Below, piece by piece: positions 46,879 to 55,958 of a DNA stretch of 64,000 bases (the stretch's first letter is position 1; each line of letters starts with the position of its first letter). The stretch is from Rhodococcus sp. RD6.2. GTDB lineage: Bacteria; Actinomycetota; Actinomycetes; Mycobacteriales; Mycobacteriaceae. A program made the position numbers and the translations under genes. The notes beneath the pieces are model-generated. The model was not told the origin of the DNA. It did not search any database and saw only the letters and a program-made list of their open reading frames with translations. The DNA is taken from the NCBI RefSeq assembly GCF_001040705.1, contig NZ_CVQP01000012.1, forward strand, positions 184,911 to 248,910. Direction: 5' to 3'.

Positions 46879-49257
46879 CTACCGCGGTAGCGGCAGGGGG
46901 AGGGGCGGCAGGGCGGGCAGGTTCGGGATCTGGATCTGGACCTCGCCCGGACGCGGTGCCGGTGCCCCGGCCGCCGCCGGTGCCTGTCGGAGGGTGCCGT
47001 CGCTGACGTAGAGCGTCACCGCGGACCCGGGGACGGCGGACCCGGCGGGCGACGAGCTCAGCACCGTGCCCTTCGCGCCGTCACCCGCGGACGCGACCGC
47101 GTTCACCTGGAATCCGGCTGCCTTGAGTGCGGCGGTCGCCTGGGACTCGCTCATGCCCGCGACATTCGGAACCTGCGCGTTCGCCGAGCCGCGCTGGTAC
47201 TTGGCATCGATCGGGGGCAGCTCGGTCGGGCCGAAGTCGTCCACGATCGGCTTCATGGCCTTGAACCACGTCTGTGCGGGCTCGTTGCCGCCGAAGACGT
47301 TGCCGTCGCCGCACTGGCGCAGCGGCGAGGTGCAGATCTCCCGCGGTGTCGGCGAGTCCGCGTACACGTAGACCGCGCCGGCGAGGTTGTTGGTGAACCC
47401 CAGGAACGCGGACGACATGTGGGACTCGGTGGTTCCGGTCTTGCCGGCCATCGGCAGCGTCCAGCCGTTCGCGCCTGCAGCCGCAGCTGATGTGCCGCCC
47501 GGCTTGTCGTCCTTGCTCATCGCGTTGGCGAGAGTGTCGGCGAGGCCCGGCTCGACGACCTGTTCACAGGCCTGCTCGGTGATCGAGACGGGCTTGCCGT
47601 AGCGGTCGAAGATCGAGTCGATCGGGCTCGGAGGGCACCACTTTCCGTGCGAGCTGAGGGTCGCGGCGACATTCGACAGCTCGAGCGCGTTGATCCACGT
47701 CGGGCCGAGGGTGAAGGAGCCGAGGTTCTGGCCCTTCTGCATGTCGGCCATCGACTGCCCGTCGCCGTAGCCCGAGGTTCCGGGCTCCGTGTAGGACCGC
47801 ATGCCGAGACGGACGGCCATGTCGACGGTCGGTGTCACGCCGACCTGTTCGATGAGTTTGACGAACGCCGTGTTCGGTGACTGCGCGAGCGCGTCGGTCA
47901 CCGTCATCGACGCCGGGTACTTGCCCGCGTTCTCGACGCAGTAGGTGGAGGCCGGGCACCCGCGGGCGCCGCCGTTGCCCATGCCCTTGACCTCGACCCG
48001 GCCCGGTACCTGGAGGACGGCGTTGGTGCCGAGGCCCTTCTCCATCGCGGCAGCGGTGGTGAACAACTTGAAGATCGATCCGGCGCCGTTGCCGACCAGC
48101 GAGTACGGCTGCGGCTGCACGGTCTCGTTGACGTCGCCGTTCAGGCCGTAGTTGCGGCTGCTGCTCATCGCGAGGACCCGATGCTGGTCCTGGCCGGGCT
48201 GCACGACGTTCATGACCTCGGCGACGCCCTCGACGTCGGGTCGGGCGGTCGCGGTCAGCGCGGAGTGCACGGAGTCCTGCACCTTCGGGTCGAGGGTGGT
48301 CTTGATCAGCAGACCGCCCTTCTCGACCTGTTCGCGGCTGATGCCGGCGTTGGCGAGGTACTGCAGTGCGTAGTCGCAGAAGAAGCCCCGGTTGCCCGCG
48401 GCGATGCAGCCGCGGGGCAGCGACTGCGGCTCGGGGAGGACGCCGAGCGGTTCCTGCTTGGCTGCGCGGATCTCGTCGGCCCGATCCGGGATGTTCACGA
48501 TCATGGTGTCCAGCACCGTGTTGCGTCGGTCGAGCACGCCCTCCGGATTGGTGTACGGGTTCAGGGCCGAGCTGGACTGCACCATGCCCGCGAGCATCGC
48601 GGACTGGGTGAGATTCAGGTCCTTGGCGTCGATCCCGAAGTAGGTCTGCGCCGCGTCCTGGATGCCGAAGGATGCGTTTCCGAACGGAACCAGGTTCAGG
48701 TACCGGGTGAGGATCTCGTCCTTGGTGAGCTTCTTGTCCAGAGTGAGCGCCATCCGGATCTCGCGGATCTTGCGCGCGGGAGTGGTCTCGATCGCGGCGC
48801 GGCGTTCGGCGTCGGTCTTCGCGACGACGAGCAGCTGGTAGTTCTTCACGTACTGCTGGTCGATGGTCGACGCGCCCTGCTCGACCTGGCCGCTGGTGGT
48901 GTTCGTGAGGAACGCGCGGACGGTGCCCTGCCAGTCGACGCCCTGATGATCGGCGAAGCGGCGGTCCTCGACCGAGACGATCGACAGCTTCATGTCGTTG
49001 GAGATCTGATCGCTCGGAACCTCGAATCGCCGCTGCTCGTACAGCCAGGCGATGGGGTTCCCGTTGATGTCGACCATCGTCGACACGGCGGGCACGTCGC
49101 CTTCGACGAGTTCGGCCGAGACGTTGTCGACGGTGTCGGCGGCACGGTTGGAGACGATGCCGAATCCGCCTGCCAGGGGGAACATCACACCCGCGAGAAG
49201 TGCACCCGCCAGGGCGGTGCATCCGGCGAGTTTCGCGACTGTTTTAGCGATGGGCAC
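46879..49257 (-). CDS. ponA2: Bifunctional penicillin-binding protein with PASTA domain
   Basis: This 792-residue class A PBP has a transmembrane anchor (residues 10-35), a glycosyltransferase domain with VEDRRFADHQGVDWQGTVRA and GASTIDQQYVKN, and a transpeptidase domain with SIFK (Ser-x-x-Lys), SPN (QSPNTAFVKL) and KTGT (MAGKTGTTESH). A C-terminal PASTA domain (about 695-760: VPNVAGMSESQATAALKAAG) precedes a Pro-rich tail. It polymerises and cross-links peptidoglycan at the outer membrane face. The PASTA domain and whiB4/metallophosphoesterase neighbours identify it as PonA2, which in mycobacteria helps survival in stress and stationary phase. Confidence 0.93.
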   Translation of the reverse strand: MPIAKTVAKLAGCTALAGALLAGVMFPLAGGFGIVSNRAADTVDNVSAELVEGDVPAVSTMVDINGNPIAWLYEQRRFEVPSDQISNDMKLSIVSVEDRRFADHQGVDWQGTVRAFLTNTTSGQVEQGASTIDQQYVKNYQLLVVAKTDAERRAAIETTPARKIREIRMALTLDKKLTKDEILTRYLNLVPFGNASFGIQDAAQTYFGIDAKDLNLTQSAMLAGMVQSSSALNPYTNPEGVLDRRNTVLDTMIVNIPDRADEIRAAKQEPLGVLPEPQSLPRGCIAAGNRGFFCDYALQYLANAGISREQVEKGGLLIKTTLDPKVQDSVHSALTATARPDVEGVAEVMNVVQPGQDQHRVLAMSSSRNYGLNGDVNETVQPQPYSLVGNGAGSIFKLFTTAAAMEKGLGTNAVLQVPGRVEVKGMGNGGARGCPASTYCVENAGKYPASMTVTDALAQSPNTAFVKLIEQVGVTPTVDMAVRLGMRSYTEPGTSGYGDGQSMADMQKGQNLGSFTLGPTWINALELSNVAATLSSHGKWCPPSPIDSIFDRYGKPVSITEQACEQVVEPGLADTLANAMSKDDKPGGTSAAAAGANGWTLPMAGKTGTTESHMSSAFLGFTNNLAGAVYVYADSPTPREICTSPLRQCGDGNVFGGNEPAQTWFKAMKPIVDDFGPTELPPIDAKYQRGSANAQVPNVAGMSESQATAALKAAGFQVNAVASAGDGAKGTVLSSSPAGSAVPGSAVTLYVSDGTLRQAPAAAGAPAPRPGEVQIQIPNLPALPPLPLPLPR

Positions 49258-49393
49258 AGGGACAGGGTACGTGCCCGACGTGGGGGCTTTCGCGCACCGT
49301 GAACTGGGCGGTTCGAACTTGAATGCACGTCCGTACCAAAAAAGTTGCCGAAGGTCTTGCGTTGAGCGTTATACATTGCCTAAATTGTGACCC

Positions 49394-49413
49394 AGTGTGA
49401 TTCAGATAACACT
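49394..49413. promoter_or_regulatory. Candidate CRP site between ponA2 and whiB4
   Basis: AGTGTGATTCAGATAACACT matches the mycobacterial CRP consensus TGTGAnnTnnnTCACA in spacing and differs in one arm base; the outer AGTGT/ACACT arms are perfect. It lies in the 253-base divergent region, about 100 bases before whiB4, and crp itself is encoded 7 kb away. Confidence 0.5.
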
Positions 49414-49510
49414 AGATCGGGAATGTGGTGCGCCTCGCCGTGATAGGCCGGAGCACGCACTTCCAGAAGCGTCAGCGAGGGCGACGCTTGTACTGCAGGA
49501 GGGGCAGAAG

Positions 49511-49834
49511 ATGACCGTAACCACGCCGGGCCGTCGGTTGGATTTCGAGGAGGCCGAGGCCCGTATTGCATGGGTTACACAGGCGCGATGCCGCGCGGTT
49601 GATCCGGATCAGTTGTTCGTTCGTGGGGCTGCGCAGCGCAAGGCAGCCACCATCTGCAGGCACTGTCCGGTGCTGATGCAGTGCGGAGCGGATGCACTGG
49701 ACAACCGGGTGGAATTCGGGGTGTGGGGTGGCATGACTGAACGTCAGCGCCGCGCACTCCTCAAGCAGCATCCCGAAGTCGAGTCGTGGGCGGACTTCTT
49801 CTCGGCGCAACGCAGTCAGGCGTCGGTCGTCTGA
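49511..49834 (+). CDS. whiB4: WhiB family iron-sulfur regulator
   Basis: This 107-residue protein has the four [4Fe-4S] cysteines: one in VTQARCRAVDPDQLFV and three in ATICRHCPVLMQCGADALD. The family loop GVWGGMTERQRRALL and a basic C-terminus for DNA or sigma-factor contact follow. In M. tuberculosis WhiB4 sits beside ponA2 in the same order and acts as a redox-sensing repressor of antioxidant genes, DNA compaction and beta-lactam response. The start has AGGAGGGG 6 bases upstream. A strong terminator follows. Confidence 0.92.
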   Translation: MTVTTPGRRLDFEEAEARIAWVTQARCRAVDPDQLFVRGAAQRKAATICRHCPVLMQCGADALDNRVEFGVWGGMTERQRRALLKQHPEVESWADFFSAQRSQASVV

Positions 49835-49856
49835 CCTTTCGGACAGCTGAACACAG

Positions 49857-49899
49857 GCCGCCGGCCGGAACCTCGGGGTTCCGGCCGGCGGCTTTTGTT
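49857..49899 (+). terminator. Rho-independent terminator of whiB4
   Basis: A perfect 16-bp stem (49857-49872 with 49877-49892, loop TCGG) is followed by TTTTGTT. Confidence 0.9.
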
Positions 49900-49928
49900 G
49901 TGGTGGCGGCCCACTCCGAAGAGTATGC

Positions 49929-49942
49929 TTGCCGATAGGCAA
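49929..49942. promoter_or_regulatory. Inverted repeat before MarR gene
   Basis: TTGCCGATAGGCAA (TTGCC-4-GGCAA) lies 16 bases before the MarR start codon. It fits an autoregulatory MarR operator. Confidence 0.5.
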
Positions 49943-49958
49943 CTATCTGCGAGGTGGC

Positions 49959-50399
49959 ATGACCGAGGCTCCCGACGAGATCACCCGGCTGAAGATCGCA
50001 CTCAGCCGCATCGCTCGTACCGTCGACAAACAGGTCTCGGGGGACGGACTCACCCGCACGCAGCTCTCCGTGGTCGGCACCGTCGCTCGACTCGGACCTC
50101 TCGGCATCGGCGAGCTGGCCGAGGTGGAGGGCCTCAACCCGACGATGCTCTCCCGCGTGGTCGGCAAGCTCGAATCCGACGGCCTGCTGCGCCGCAGCGC
50201 GGACCCGTCGGACCGCCGCGCAGCACGTGTCGAGGTCACCGATGCGGGCCGGGCGCTGCACTGCCGGCTCCGAGACCAACGCACCCAGCTGTTCACCGAC
50301 GCACTGGCGCGACTACCCGGACACGACGCGGACAGCCTGCTGTCGGCGTTGCCCGCGCTCGAATCGCTGGCTGCCGCGATCGCGGACCCCGGCCGATGA
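49959..50399 (+). CDS. MarR family transcriptional regulator
   Basis: This 146-residue winged-helix repressor has LTRTQLSVVGTVARLGPLGI, the recognition helix region LNPTMLSRVVGKLESDGLLR and the wing SADPSDRRAARVEVT. The ATG at 49959 has GAGGTGG upstream. Its stop overlaps the MFS gene start (ATGA), so it very likely represses that exporter through the dyad at 49929. The pair interrupts an otherwise mycobacteria-like gene order between whiB4 and the ArsA-like genes. Confidence 0.88.
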   Translation: MTEAPDEITRLKIALSRIARTVDKQVSGDGLTRTQLSVVGTVARLGPLGIGELAEVEGLNPTMLSRVVGKLESDGLLRRSADPSDRRAARVEVTDAGRALHCRLRDQRTQLFTDALARLPGHDADSLLSALPALESLAAAIADPGR

Positions 50400-51649
50400 C
50401 CGCGCTCGCAACCGTCCGAAGCGACACCTTCGCCTCCTTCTCGGTCCCCAACTTCCGCCGGTACTTCGCCGGTCAGGCGGTGTCGATGGTCGGGACGTGG
50501 ATGCAGGCCGTCGCGCAGTCCTGGCTGGTCCTCCAGCTCACGGGGTCCGCGACGGCCCTCGGGTCCGTCGTCGCGCTGCAAACCCTGCCCGTCCTGGTGC
50601 TCGGCCCTTACGGCGGCGTCGTCGCCGACCGCCTCGACAAGCGGAAGCTGATGATCGGGCTGCAGACCATGATGGGGCTGCTCGCGCTGGTCCTCGGACT
50701 GCTCACCGTCACCGGTGCCGTCGAACTGTGGCACGTGTACCTGCTCGCGTTCCTGCTCGGGCTCAACAACTGCTTCGAGAACCCGGCTCGGCAGGCGTTC
50801 GTCCTCGAGATGGTCGGACCCGACGTCCTTCGGAACGCCGTCAGCCTCAACTCCGTGCTCGTCAACGCCGCGCGCGCCGTCGGACCCGCGATCGCGGGCA
50901 TCGTCATCGCAGCAGGCGGACTCGGCGTGTGCTTCCTCCTCAACGCGGTCAGCTTCGTCGCGGTCGTCCTGTCCCTGATCCGGCTCGACGTCGACGAACT
51001 GCGCCCCTCACCGCCGGCGACGCGGGCACCCGGACAGTTGCGTGAGGGATTGCGCTACGTCGCGGGCGAGCCCACCCTCCTCGTCCCCCTGCTGATGATG
51101 GCGCTGGTCGGCTGCCTCGCCTACGAGTTCCAGGTGGTGCTGCCGGTCCTCGCGCAGGACAGTTTCGGTGGCGACGCGAGCGTGTACGGGTTCATGACCG
51201 CAGCGATGGGGGTGGGTGCCGTCGTCGGAGGACTGTTCGTCGCGGCCCGCGGACGCACCGGGCTCCCCGCACTGATCGGCACCTCCATGGTGTTCGGTGT
51301 CGTGATTGCCGCAGCGGCGCTGGCCCCGACCCTGTGGCTCGAACTGTTCGCGCTGCTCCTGGTCGGGGCGGGCAGCGTCGCCTTCCTGTCGATCGGCAAC
51401 AGCACGCTGCAGCTCGAGGCGGAACCGCACATGCGGGGTCGCGTGATGGCCCTGTGGTCGGTGGCGTTCCTGGGGTCGACACCGATCGGCGGACCGATCG
51501 CGGGTGCCGTGTCACAGCATCTCGGCGCCAGGGTCGGGCTGTTGATGGGTGCCGTCACCTGCGTTGTCGCGGGTCTGCTCGGCCTGCTCGTGATCCGCCG
51601 GCAACGACGGGTGACTCCCGAAGCGGAGCCGGTCAGCCCCGACCTGTGA
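50396..51649 (+). CDS. MFS exporter (EntS/DHA3 type)
   Basis: This 417-residue protein has 12 helices. [24 protein letters not shown] at the start is the signature of the DHA3 group (enterobactin exporter EntS-like and macrolide exporters), continued by [17 protein letters not shown] and the loop [13 protein letters not shown]. Coupled to a MarR gene, it is a likely drug or metabolite exporter induced by its substrate. The 3' end overlaps the convergent ArsA-like gene by 17 bases. Confidence 0.87.
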   Translation: MTALATVRSDTFASFSVPNFRRYFAGQAVSMVGTWMQAVAQSWLVLQLTGSATALGSVVALQTLPVLVLGPYGGVVADRLDKRKLMIGLQTMMGLLALVLGLLTVTGAVELWHVYLLAFLLGLNNCFENPARQAFVLEMVGPDVLRNAVSLNSVLVNAARAVGPAIAGIVIAAGGLGVCFLLNAVSFVAVVLSLIRLDVDELRPSPPATRAPGQLREGLRYVAGEPTLLVPLLMMALVGCLAYEFQVVLPVLAQDSFGGDASVYGFMTAAMGVGAVVGGLFVAARGRTGLPALIGTSMVFGVVIAAAALAPTLWLELFALLLVGAGSVAFLSIGNSTLQLEAEPHMRGRVMALWSVAFLGSTPIGGPIAGAVSQHLGARVGLLMGAVTCVVAGLLGLLVIRRQRRVTPEAEPVSPDL

Positions 51650-52745
51650 GCTGATCGGCGACCGCGCGCAGTCCCTCGAGGTCGGACACCTCGAACGGCA
51701 GCGACGGCACCCCGACCACCGGCACCCGCGGGTGCGCGCCGGTGAACCGGCCCAGCAGCCGCAGCTCGCGCTGTGCGGTCTTCGCGCGTTCGGCGTGGAT
51801 CTGCAACACGGCGGCGGCGAGGGGGTGTTCGCCGAGTGCCTTGAGGTGGTCCGCGCCGGCGGCCGCGTGGTCCGCGGGCAGCGAGCTCAGCGTCGGGTGG
51901 GTGCGGTTGAGCACCAGCCCGGCCAGCGGCATGCCTTCCGAGGACAGTCGCTCGACGAAGAACGACGCCTCCCGCAGCGCGTCGGGTTCGGCCGCGGCGA
52001 TCACGAAGAAGTGGGTGCCCTCTGCGCGCAGTAGCTCGTAGGTGTGCGCCGCCCGCTCCCGGAACCCGCCGAACATCGACTCGAACGACTGCACGAACGC
52101 CGAGGCGTCGGACAGCATCTGGCTGCCGATGATCGTGGAGACCGCGCGCAGCGCCAGACCCATTGCACCCGTGACCAACCGGCCGATGCCTCGGCCGGGC
52201 GCCGACAGCATCCGGATCATGCGGCCGTCGAGGAAGGTGCCGAGGCGCTGCGGTGCGTCGAGGAAGTCGAGCGCATTGCGCGACGGCGGCGTGTCCACGA
52301 CGACCAGATCCCATTCGTCGCTCGCGGCGAGCTTGCCGAGCTTCTCCATCGCCATGTACTCCTGCGTCCCGGAGAACGAGGTCGCGACGGTTTGGTAGAA
52401 GGGGTTCGACAGGATCTGTTCGGCCTTCTCCGGTGACGAGTGCTCCAGCACCATGTCGTCGAACGTGCTGCGCATGTTGAGCATCATCGCGTGCAGCTCG
52501 CCGGTCGCATCGGGTCCGAGTGCCACCGGCTGCGGGGTGTTGTCGAGATCCTGCACGCCGAGGGCCTGCGCCAGCCGCCGCGCCGGGTCGATGGTCAGCA
52601 CGACCACCCGCCTGCCCTCCTCCGCGGCCCGCAGCGCCATCGATGCCGCGGTCGTGGTCTTGCCGACTCCGCCGGACCCACAACACACGATGATCCGCGA
52701 CGCCGGGTCGGTGAGGATCGCGTCCACGTCCATGCCGGCGCTCAT
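51633..52745 (-). CDS. ArsA-like anion-transporting ATPase (Rv3680 homologue)
   Basis: This 370-residue P-loop ATPase of the ArsA/Get3 family has a deviant Walker A in [20 protein letters not shown], the switch [15 protein letters not shown] and the A-loop region of nucleotide binding in the last third. It lacks the metal-binding Cys triad of true ArsA. In mycobacteria the Rv3679-Rv3680 pair forms a BagA/BagB-type complex linked to protection against host glycerol/nitric-oxide-type stress. It overlaps the next upstream gene by 4 bases (ATGA), so both are translated together. Confidence 0.88.
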   Translation of the reverse strand: MSAGMDVDAILTDPASRIIVCCGSGGVGKTTTAASMALRAAEEGRRVVVLTIDPARRLAQALGVQDLDNTPQPVALGPDATGELHAMMLNMRSTFDDMVLEHSSPEKAEQILSNPFYQTVATSFSGTQEYMAMEKLGKLAASDEWDLVVVDTPPSRNALDFLDAPQRLGTFLDGRMIRMLSAPGRGIGRLVTGAMGLALRAVSTIIGSQMLSDASAFVQSFESMFGGFRERAAHTYELLRAEGTHFFVIAAAEPDALREASFFVERLSSEGMPLAGLVLNRTHPTLSSLPADHAAAGADHLKALGEHPLAAAVLQIHAERAKTAQRELRLLGRFTGAHPRVPVVGVPSLPFEVSDLEGLRAVADQLTGRG

Positions 52746-53758
52746 CGGACGCCCTGCTCGGCCAGCTGCCCGGCGAGTTCGTACAGACCGCCGAGGTCGA
52801 CGCCGTCGGTCAGCGCGGTCAGGTGCAGGCGCGCGACGTCGAGCTTGTCGAGCTCCTCCGCGCTGTCGTCCTGAGCGGCGAGCGTCGCCGCGTTCTCGAT
52901 GGTCTCGGTGAGCAGACCAGCGAAGTCGTCGTCGGCGAGGGCGATCCCGGCGGCGTCGAGGCCGGCGCGCACCGCGTCGGCGTCGATCCGTCCCGCGGCG
53001 GCATCCGCCATCACGTCCGGTGGCAGGTAGGCGGTGCCGGAGCGATTGACGATCACCGTGCCCAGTCGCAGGTCCGCGGACTCCAGCTCGCGGACCGCGT
53101 CCGCGGTCTCCTGCACGGGCAGCGCCTCCAGCAGTGTCACCAGGTGCACCATCGTCTCGTCGGAGTGCAGCAGTCGCACCACGCCCTCGGACTGGGAATG
53201 CACCGGGCCCCCCTTCGCCAGATCGGACATCGCCTTGGTCACGTCCAGGAAGCTACCGATCCGGCCCGTCGGGGGCGCGTCCACCACGACCTCGTCGTAG
53301 ACCGGTACCCCGCTGCGGTCCTTGCGGATCACGCACTCCTTGATCTTGCCGGTGACGATGACGTCGCGGAGGCCGGGTGCGAGGGTGGTGGCAAATTCGA
53401 TCGCGCCCATCCGCTTCATGGCCCGCCCCGCGAAGCCCAGGTTGTAGAACATGTCGAGGTACTCGAGGAACGCGGCTTCGATGTCGAGGGCAAGCGCGAC
53501 GACCTCGCCGCCGCCGTCGGCCGTGGCGACCTTGGTCTCCGTCGGAGGCAGTGGCGGCACGTCGAACAGTTGCGCGATGCCCTGCCGTCCCTCGACCTCG
53601 ACGAGCAGGACGCGTCTCCCACCCGCGGCGAGAGCCAGCGCCAGGGCTGCCGCGACCGTCGACTTACCGGTTCCGCCCTTGCCCGACACGAAGTGCAGTC
53701 GAGCCTTGTCCGCCTTGGCCGGCCACTCGAAGGCGGGCGTGTTCCCAGGTGCTGCCAC
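52742..53758 (-). CDS. ArsA-like anion-transporting ATPase (Rv3679 homologue)
   Basis: This 338-residue partner of the preceding ATPase has Walker [36 protein letters not shown] as switch region and a shorter C-terminus. The two differ in P-loop (GTGK here, GVGK in the partner), which fits a hetero-complex. The start is a GTG; a TATATA -10-like box lies 13-18 bases upstream in the divergent region with the DUF4177 gene. Gene order is conserved with M. tuberculosis. Confidence 0.88.
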   Translation of the reverse strand: MAAPGNTPAFEWPAKADKARLHFVSGKGGTGKSTVAAALALALAAGGRRVLLVEVEGRQGIAQLFDVPPLPPTETKVATADGGGEVVALALDIEAAFLEYLDMFYNLGFAGRAMKRMGAIEFATTLAPGLRDVIVTGKIKECVIRKDRSGVPVYDEVVVDAPPTGRIGSFLDVTKAMSDLAKGGPVHSQSEGVVRLLHSDETMVHLVTLLEALPVQETADAVRELESADLRLGTVIVNRSGTAYLPPDVMADAAAGRIDADAVRAGLDAAGIALADDDFAGLLTETIENAATLAAQDDSAEELDKLDVARLHLTALTDGVDLGGLYELAGQLAEQGVR

Positions 53759-53871
53759 GCCCCGAGCCTATATATCGCTTCGACGGACCGGTGGCCGAGC
53801 GGTGCGTGTGGCGCCGAACTCGCTGGCCACCGGGCATCGCGCCGACGACTCGGGGCACTACGCTCAGGTCC

Positions 53872-54036
53872 ATGAGCGAATTGACAACCTGGGAGTACGC
53901 GACCGTTCCGCTGCTGACCCACGCGACCAAGCAGATCCTCGACCAGTGGGGTGCGGACGGCTGGGAACTCGTGAACGTGCTCCCCGGGCCGACGGGTGAG
54001 CAGCACGTCGCGTACCTCAAGCGTCCGAAGGGCTGA
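53872..54036 (+). CDS. DUF4177 family small protein (Rv3678A homologue)
   Basis: This 54-residue protein is a full DUF4177 unit: WEYATVPLLTHATKQILDQW followed by GADGWELVNVLPG and a short strand. It forms a small alpha/beta sandwich of unknown function. It lies 5 bases before the RidA-family gene and is probably translated from the same message. Confidence 0.85.
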   Translation: MSELTTWEYATVPLLTHATKQILDQWGADGWELVNVLPGPTGEQHVAYLKRPKG

Positions 54037-54041
54037 GCGAC

Positions 54042-54500
54042 GTGAGCGACTGGAAGGCCCGACTGTCCGAGCTCGGAGTCGACCTGCCGCCGGTGGCCGC
54101 CCCGGTCGCGGCGTACGTGCCCGCCGTGCGCACCGGAAACCTGGTGTACACCTCGGGTCAGTTGCCCTTCGAGGGCGGCGCGCTGCCCGTGGTCGGCAAG
54201 GTCGGTGACGCCGTCGACGCCGACACCGCGAAGGCCGCCGCCCGGACCTGCGCACTGAACGCGCTCGCCGCGATCGACGCGCTCGTCGGTCTGGATTCGA
54301 TCGTCCGGATCGTCAAGGTCGTCGGATTCGTCGCGTCCGCAGACGGTTTCACCGGTCAGCCCGGTGTGATCAACGGTGCGTCCGAGTTCCTCGGCGAGGT
54401 CTTCGGCGAGGCGGGCGTGCACGCGCGATCCGCCGTCGGCGTCGCCGAGCTGCCGCTGGCCGCGCCGGTCGAGGTGGAGCTGATCGTCGAGGTCGGCTGA
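54042..54500 (+). CDS. RidA family protein (Rv3678c homologue)
   Basis: This 152-residue protein has the YjgF/YER057c/UK114 fold. It is of the longer, 'Rid-other' type beginning WKARLSELGVDLPPVAAPVA, with GNLVYTSGQLPFEGGALPVV and a C-terminal ARSAVGVAELPLAAPVEVEL. The Arg that defines imine/enamine deaminases is present in HARSAVG. It probably destroys reactive enamines or imines, but this subgroup is not well characterised. GTG start, 5 bases after DUF4177. Confidence 0.88.
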   Translation: MSDWKARLSELGVDLPPVAAPVAAYVPAVRTGNLVYTSGQLPFEGGALPVVGKVGDAVDADTAKAAARTCALNALAAIDALVGLDSIVRIVKVVGFVASADGFTGQPGVINGASEFLGEVFGEAGVHARSAVGVAELPLAAPVEVELIVEVG

Positions 54501-54592
54501 CCGCCAACAGCTCTCGTCGGCCCGTCCACCTCCACCGGTGGGCGGGCCGACGTCGTCCGTGTCGCCCCCGGCACCCCTCGTAGAGTGGGCCC

Positions 54593-55378
54593 ATGACCCT
54601 CGCTCATCCGGCATACGCGCAGTTGCGTCAGGTCACCCCCATCGCGGCGGTGATGCTGGAGAACAACCCCGGCATGATGACCCTCGACGGAACCAACACC
54701 TGGATCCTTCGCGCACCCGGACGCGAGGAGTGTGTCGTCGTCGATCCCGGTGAGAACGACGAGGACCACCTGCGCCGGATCGCGGAGGTGGGGCCGGTCG
54801 CGCTGACGTTGATCACCCATCGGCACCACGACCACACCGACGGCATCGACCGGTTCGTCGAGATGACCGGAAGTCCTGTTCGCGCAGTCGATCCCACCCT
54901 GCGCAGGCGTACGGACGCCGGTCTGCCGGACGGTGACCTGATCGAGGAGGTCGGCCTCGCGATCCGCGTGGTGCGCACACCCGGACACACCAAGGACTCG
55001 ACCTCGTTCGTGATCGAGGGCGAGGGGTCGGTGCTCACCGGCGACACGATCCTCGGCCGGGGGACCACCGTCCTCGACTCCACGGACGGCGATCTCGGGG
55101 ACTACCTGGCGTCGCTGCGGAAGCTCATCGACCTCGGGGCTGGGCGCACCGTCCTGCCCGGGCACGGCAGCGACCTGCCGGACCTTCTTCCGGTCGCCGA
55201 GTACTACCTGGCGCACCGCGAGGAGCGGCTGGAACAGGTGCGGGCCGCGCTCGTCGTCCTGGGTGAGGGTGCCGCGTTGCGGACGGTCGTCGAGCACGTG
55301 TACGCGGATGTCGACCCGAAATTGTGGCCCGTGGCGGAGCAGTCGGTCCGGGTGCAGTTGGAGTACCTGCGTCGCTGA
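54593..55378 (+). CDS. MBL-fold metallo-hydrolase (Rv3677c homologue, LACTB2-like)
   Basis: This 261-residue hydrolase has the HxHxDH zinc motif in LTLITHRHHDHTDGIDRFVE, further His/Asp ligands in VVRTPGHTKDSTSFVIEGEG and VLTGDTILG, and VLPGHGSDL. The C-terminal winged-helix-like part resembles LACTB2, an endoribonuclease of the metallo-beta-lactamase fold. An RNase or thioesterase activity is therefore possible. It is the third gene of a run with DUF4177 and RidA that is conserved in M. tuberculosis. Confidence 0.88.
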   Translation: MTLAHPAYAQLRQVTPIAAVMLENNPGMMTLDGTNTWILRAPGREECVVVDPGENDEDHLRRIAEVGPVALTLITHRHHDHTDGIDRFVEMTGSPVRAVDPTLRRRTDAGLPDGDLIEEVGLAIRVVRTPGHTKDSTSFVIEGEGSVLTGDTILGRGTTVLDSTDGDLGDYLASLRKLIDLGAGRTVLPGHGSDLPDLLPVAEYYLAHREERLEQVRAALVVLGEGAALRTVVEHVYADVDPKLWPVAEQSVRVQLEYLRR

Positions 55379-55602
55379 GTCCCGCTGAGTGGAATGCCGA
55401 AACAGGGTGGTGTTTCGCGTCACATCTGGGGCATTCGGGAGTGTTTGGGCAGGTTGTGGATGGTGTCGTGTGTATGACCGACATTTCGTGCAGGTGAACT
55501 CTTAATTCTCGTGCTGCGGGCCGCCCGTACGACCGGGTAAAACTCCATCGGAGCATGCGTCGTGTGACGTGGCTTGACCCTCACATCTGAAGGAGCAGTA
55601 CG

Positions 55603-55719
55603 TTGGGATCCCTCGAGAACCTCGCCGACGAGAACGGCATCGTCCAGCTGATCGGCATTTTCGGCACCATCTTCCAGCTCGATCTCGGCAGCACCGAGGG
55701 CGAAACCCTGCCTGCGTGA
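55603..55719 (+). CDS. 38-residue hydrophobic peptide without signal sequence (peptide 1)
   Basis: A 38-codon frame opens at a TTG with TGAAGGAG 7 bases upstream and reads MGSLENLADENGIVQLIGIF and then GTIFQLDLGSTEGETLPA. It has a hydrophobic, possibly amphipathic core between polar ends, no signal peptide and no Cys. A perfect terminator follows. A second, similar gene follows at 55959. Such short signal-less peptides recall corynebacterial PorA/PorH channel peptides or toxin-like modulins; no homology is claimed. Coding status rests on the ribosome site, codon use, terminator and the second copy. Confidence 0.5.
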   Translation: MGSLENLADENGIVQLIGIFGTIFQLDLGSTEGETLPA

Positions 55720-55775
55720 GCGCGATGACCCTGGGGCGCATGACGTGAACCAGGTGCGACACGTCGCTTGTCGCG

Positions 55776-55814
55776 CGAAAAGGCCTCAATCCCAGAGGGA
55801 TTGAGGCCTTTTCG
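55776..55814 (+). terminator. Terminator after peptide 1 gene
   Basis: A perfect 17-bp stem (55776-55792 with 55798-55814, loop CAGAG) whose 3' arm ends in CCTTTTCG, 56 bases after the peptide 1 stop. Confidence 0.85.
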
Positions 55815-55958
55815 TGTCCTCTGCGTGCGGCGTTGGGCAAGTTGCTTTGATCACGTCCCGCACCACGCTGTTCTCGGGCCTGCGCGCGGGCTCGGCGGAC
55901 GCGCCCGCCACCGACACCTGATCGTCGCCACCCCTATCGACTCTCGAAGGAGCGATGC

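Noticed and set aside
55558..55585. TGTGA and TCACA sequences before the peptide 1 gene as a CRP site
   Set aside because: The half-sites are separated by 13 bases instead of 6, so they do not fit a CRP dimer.
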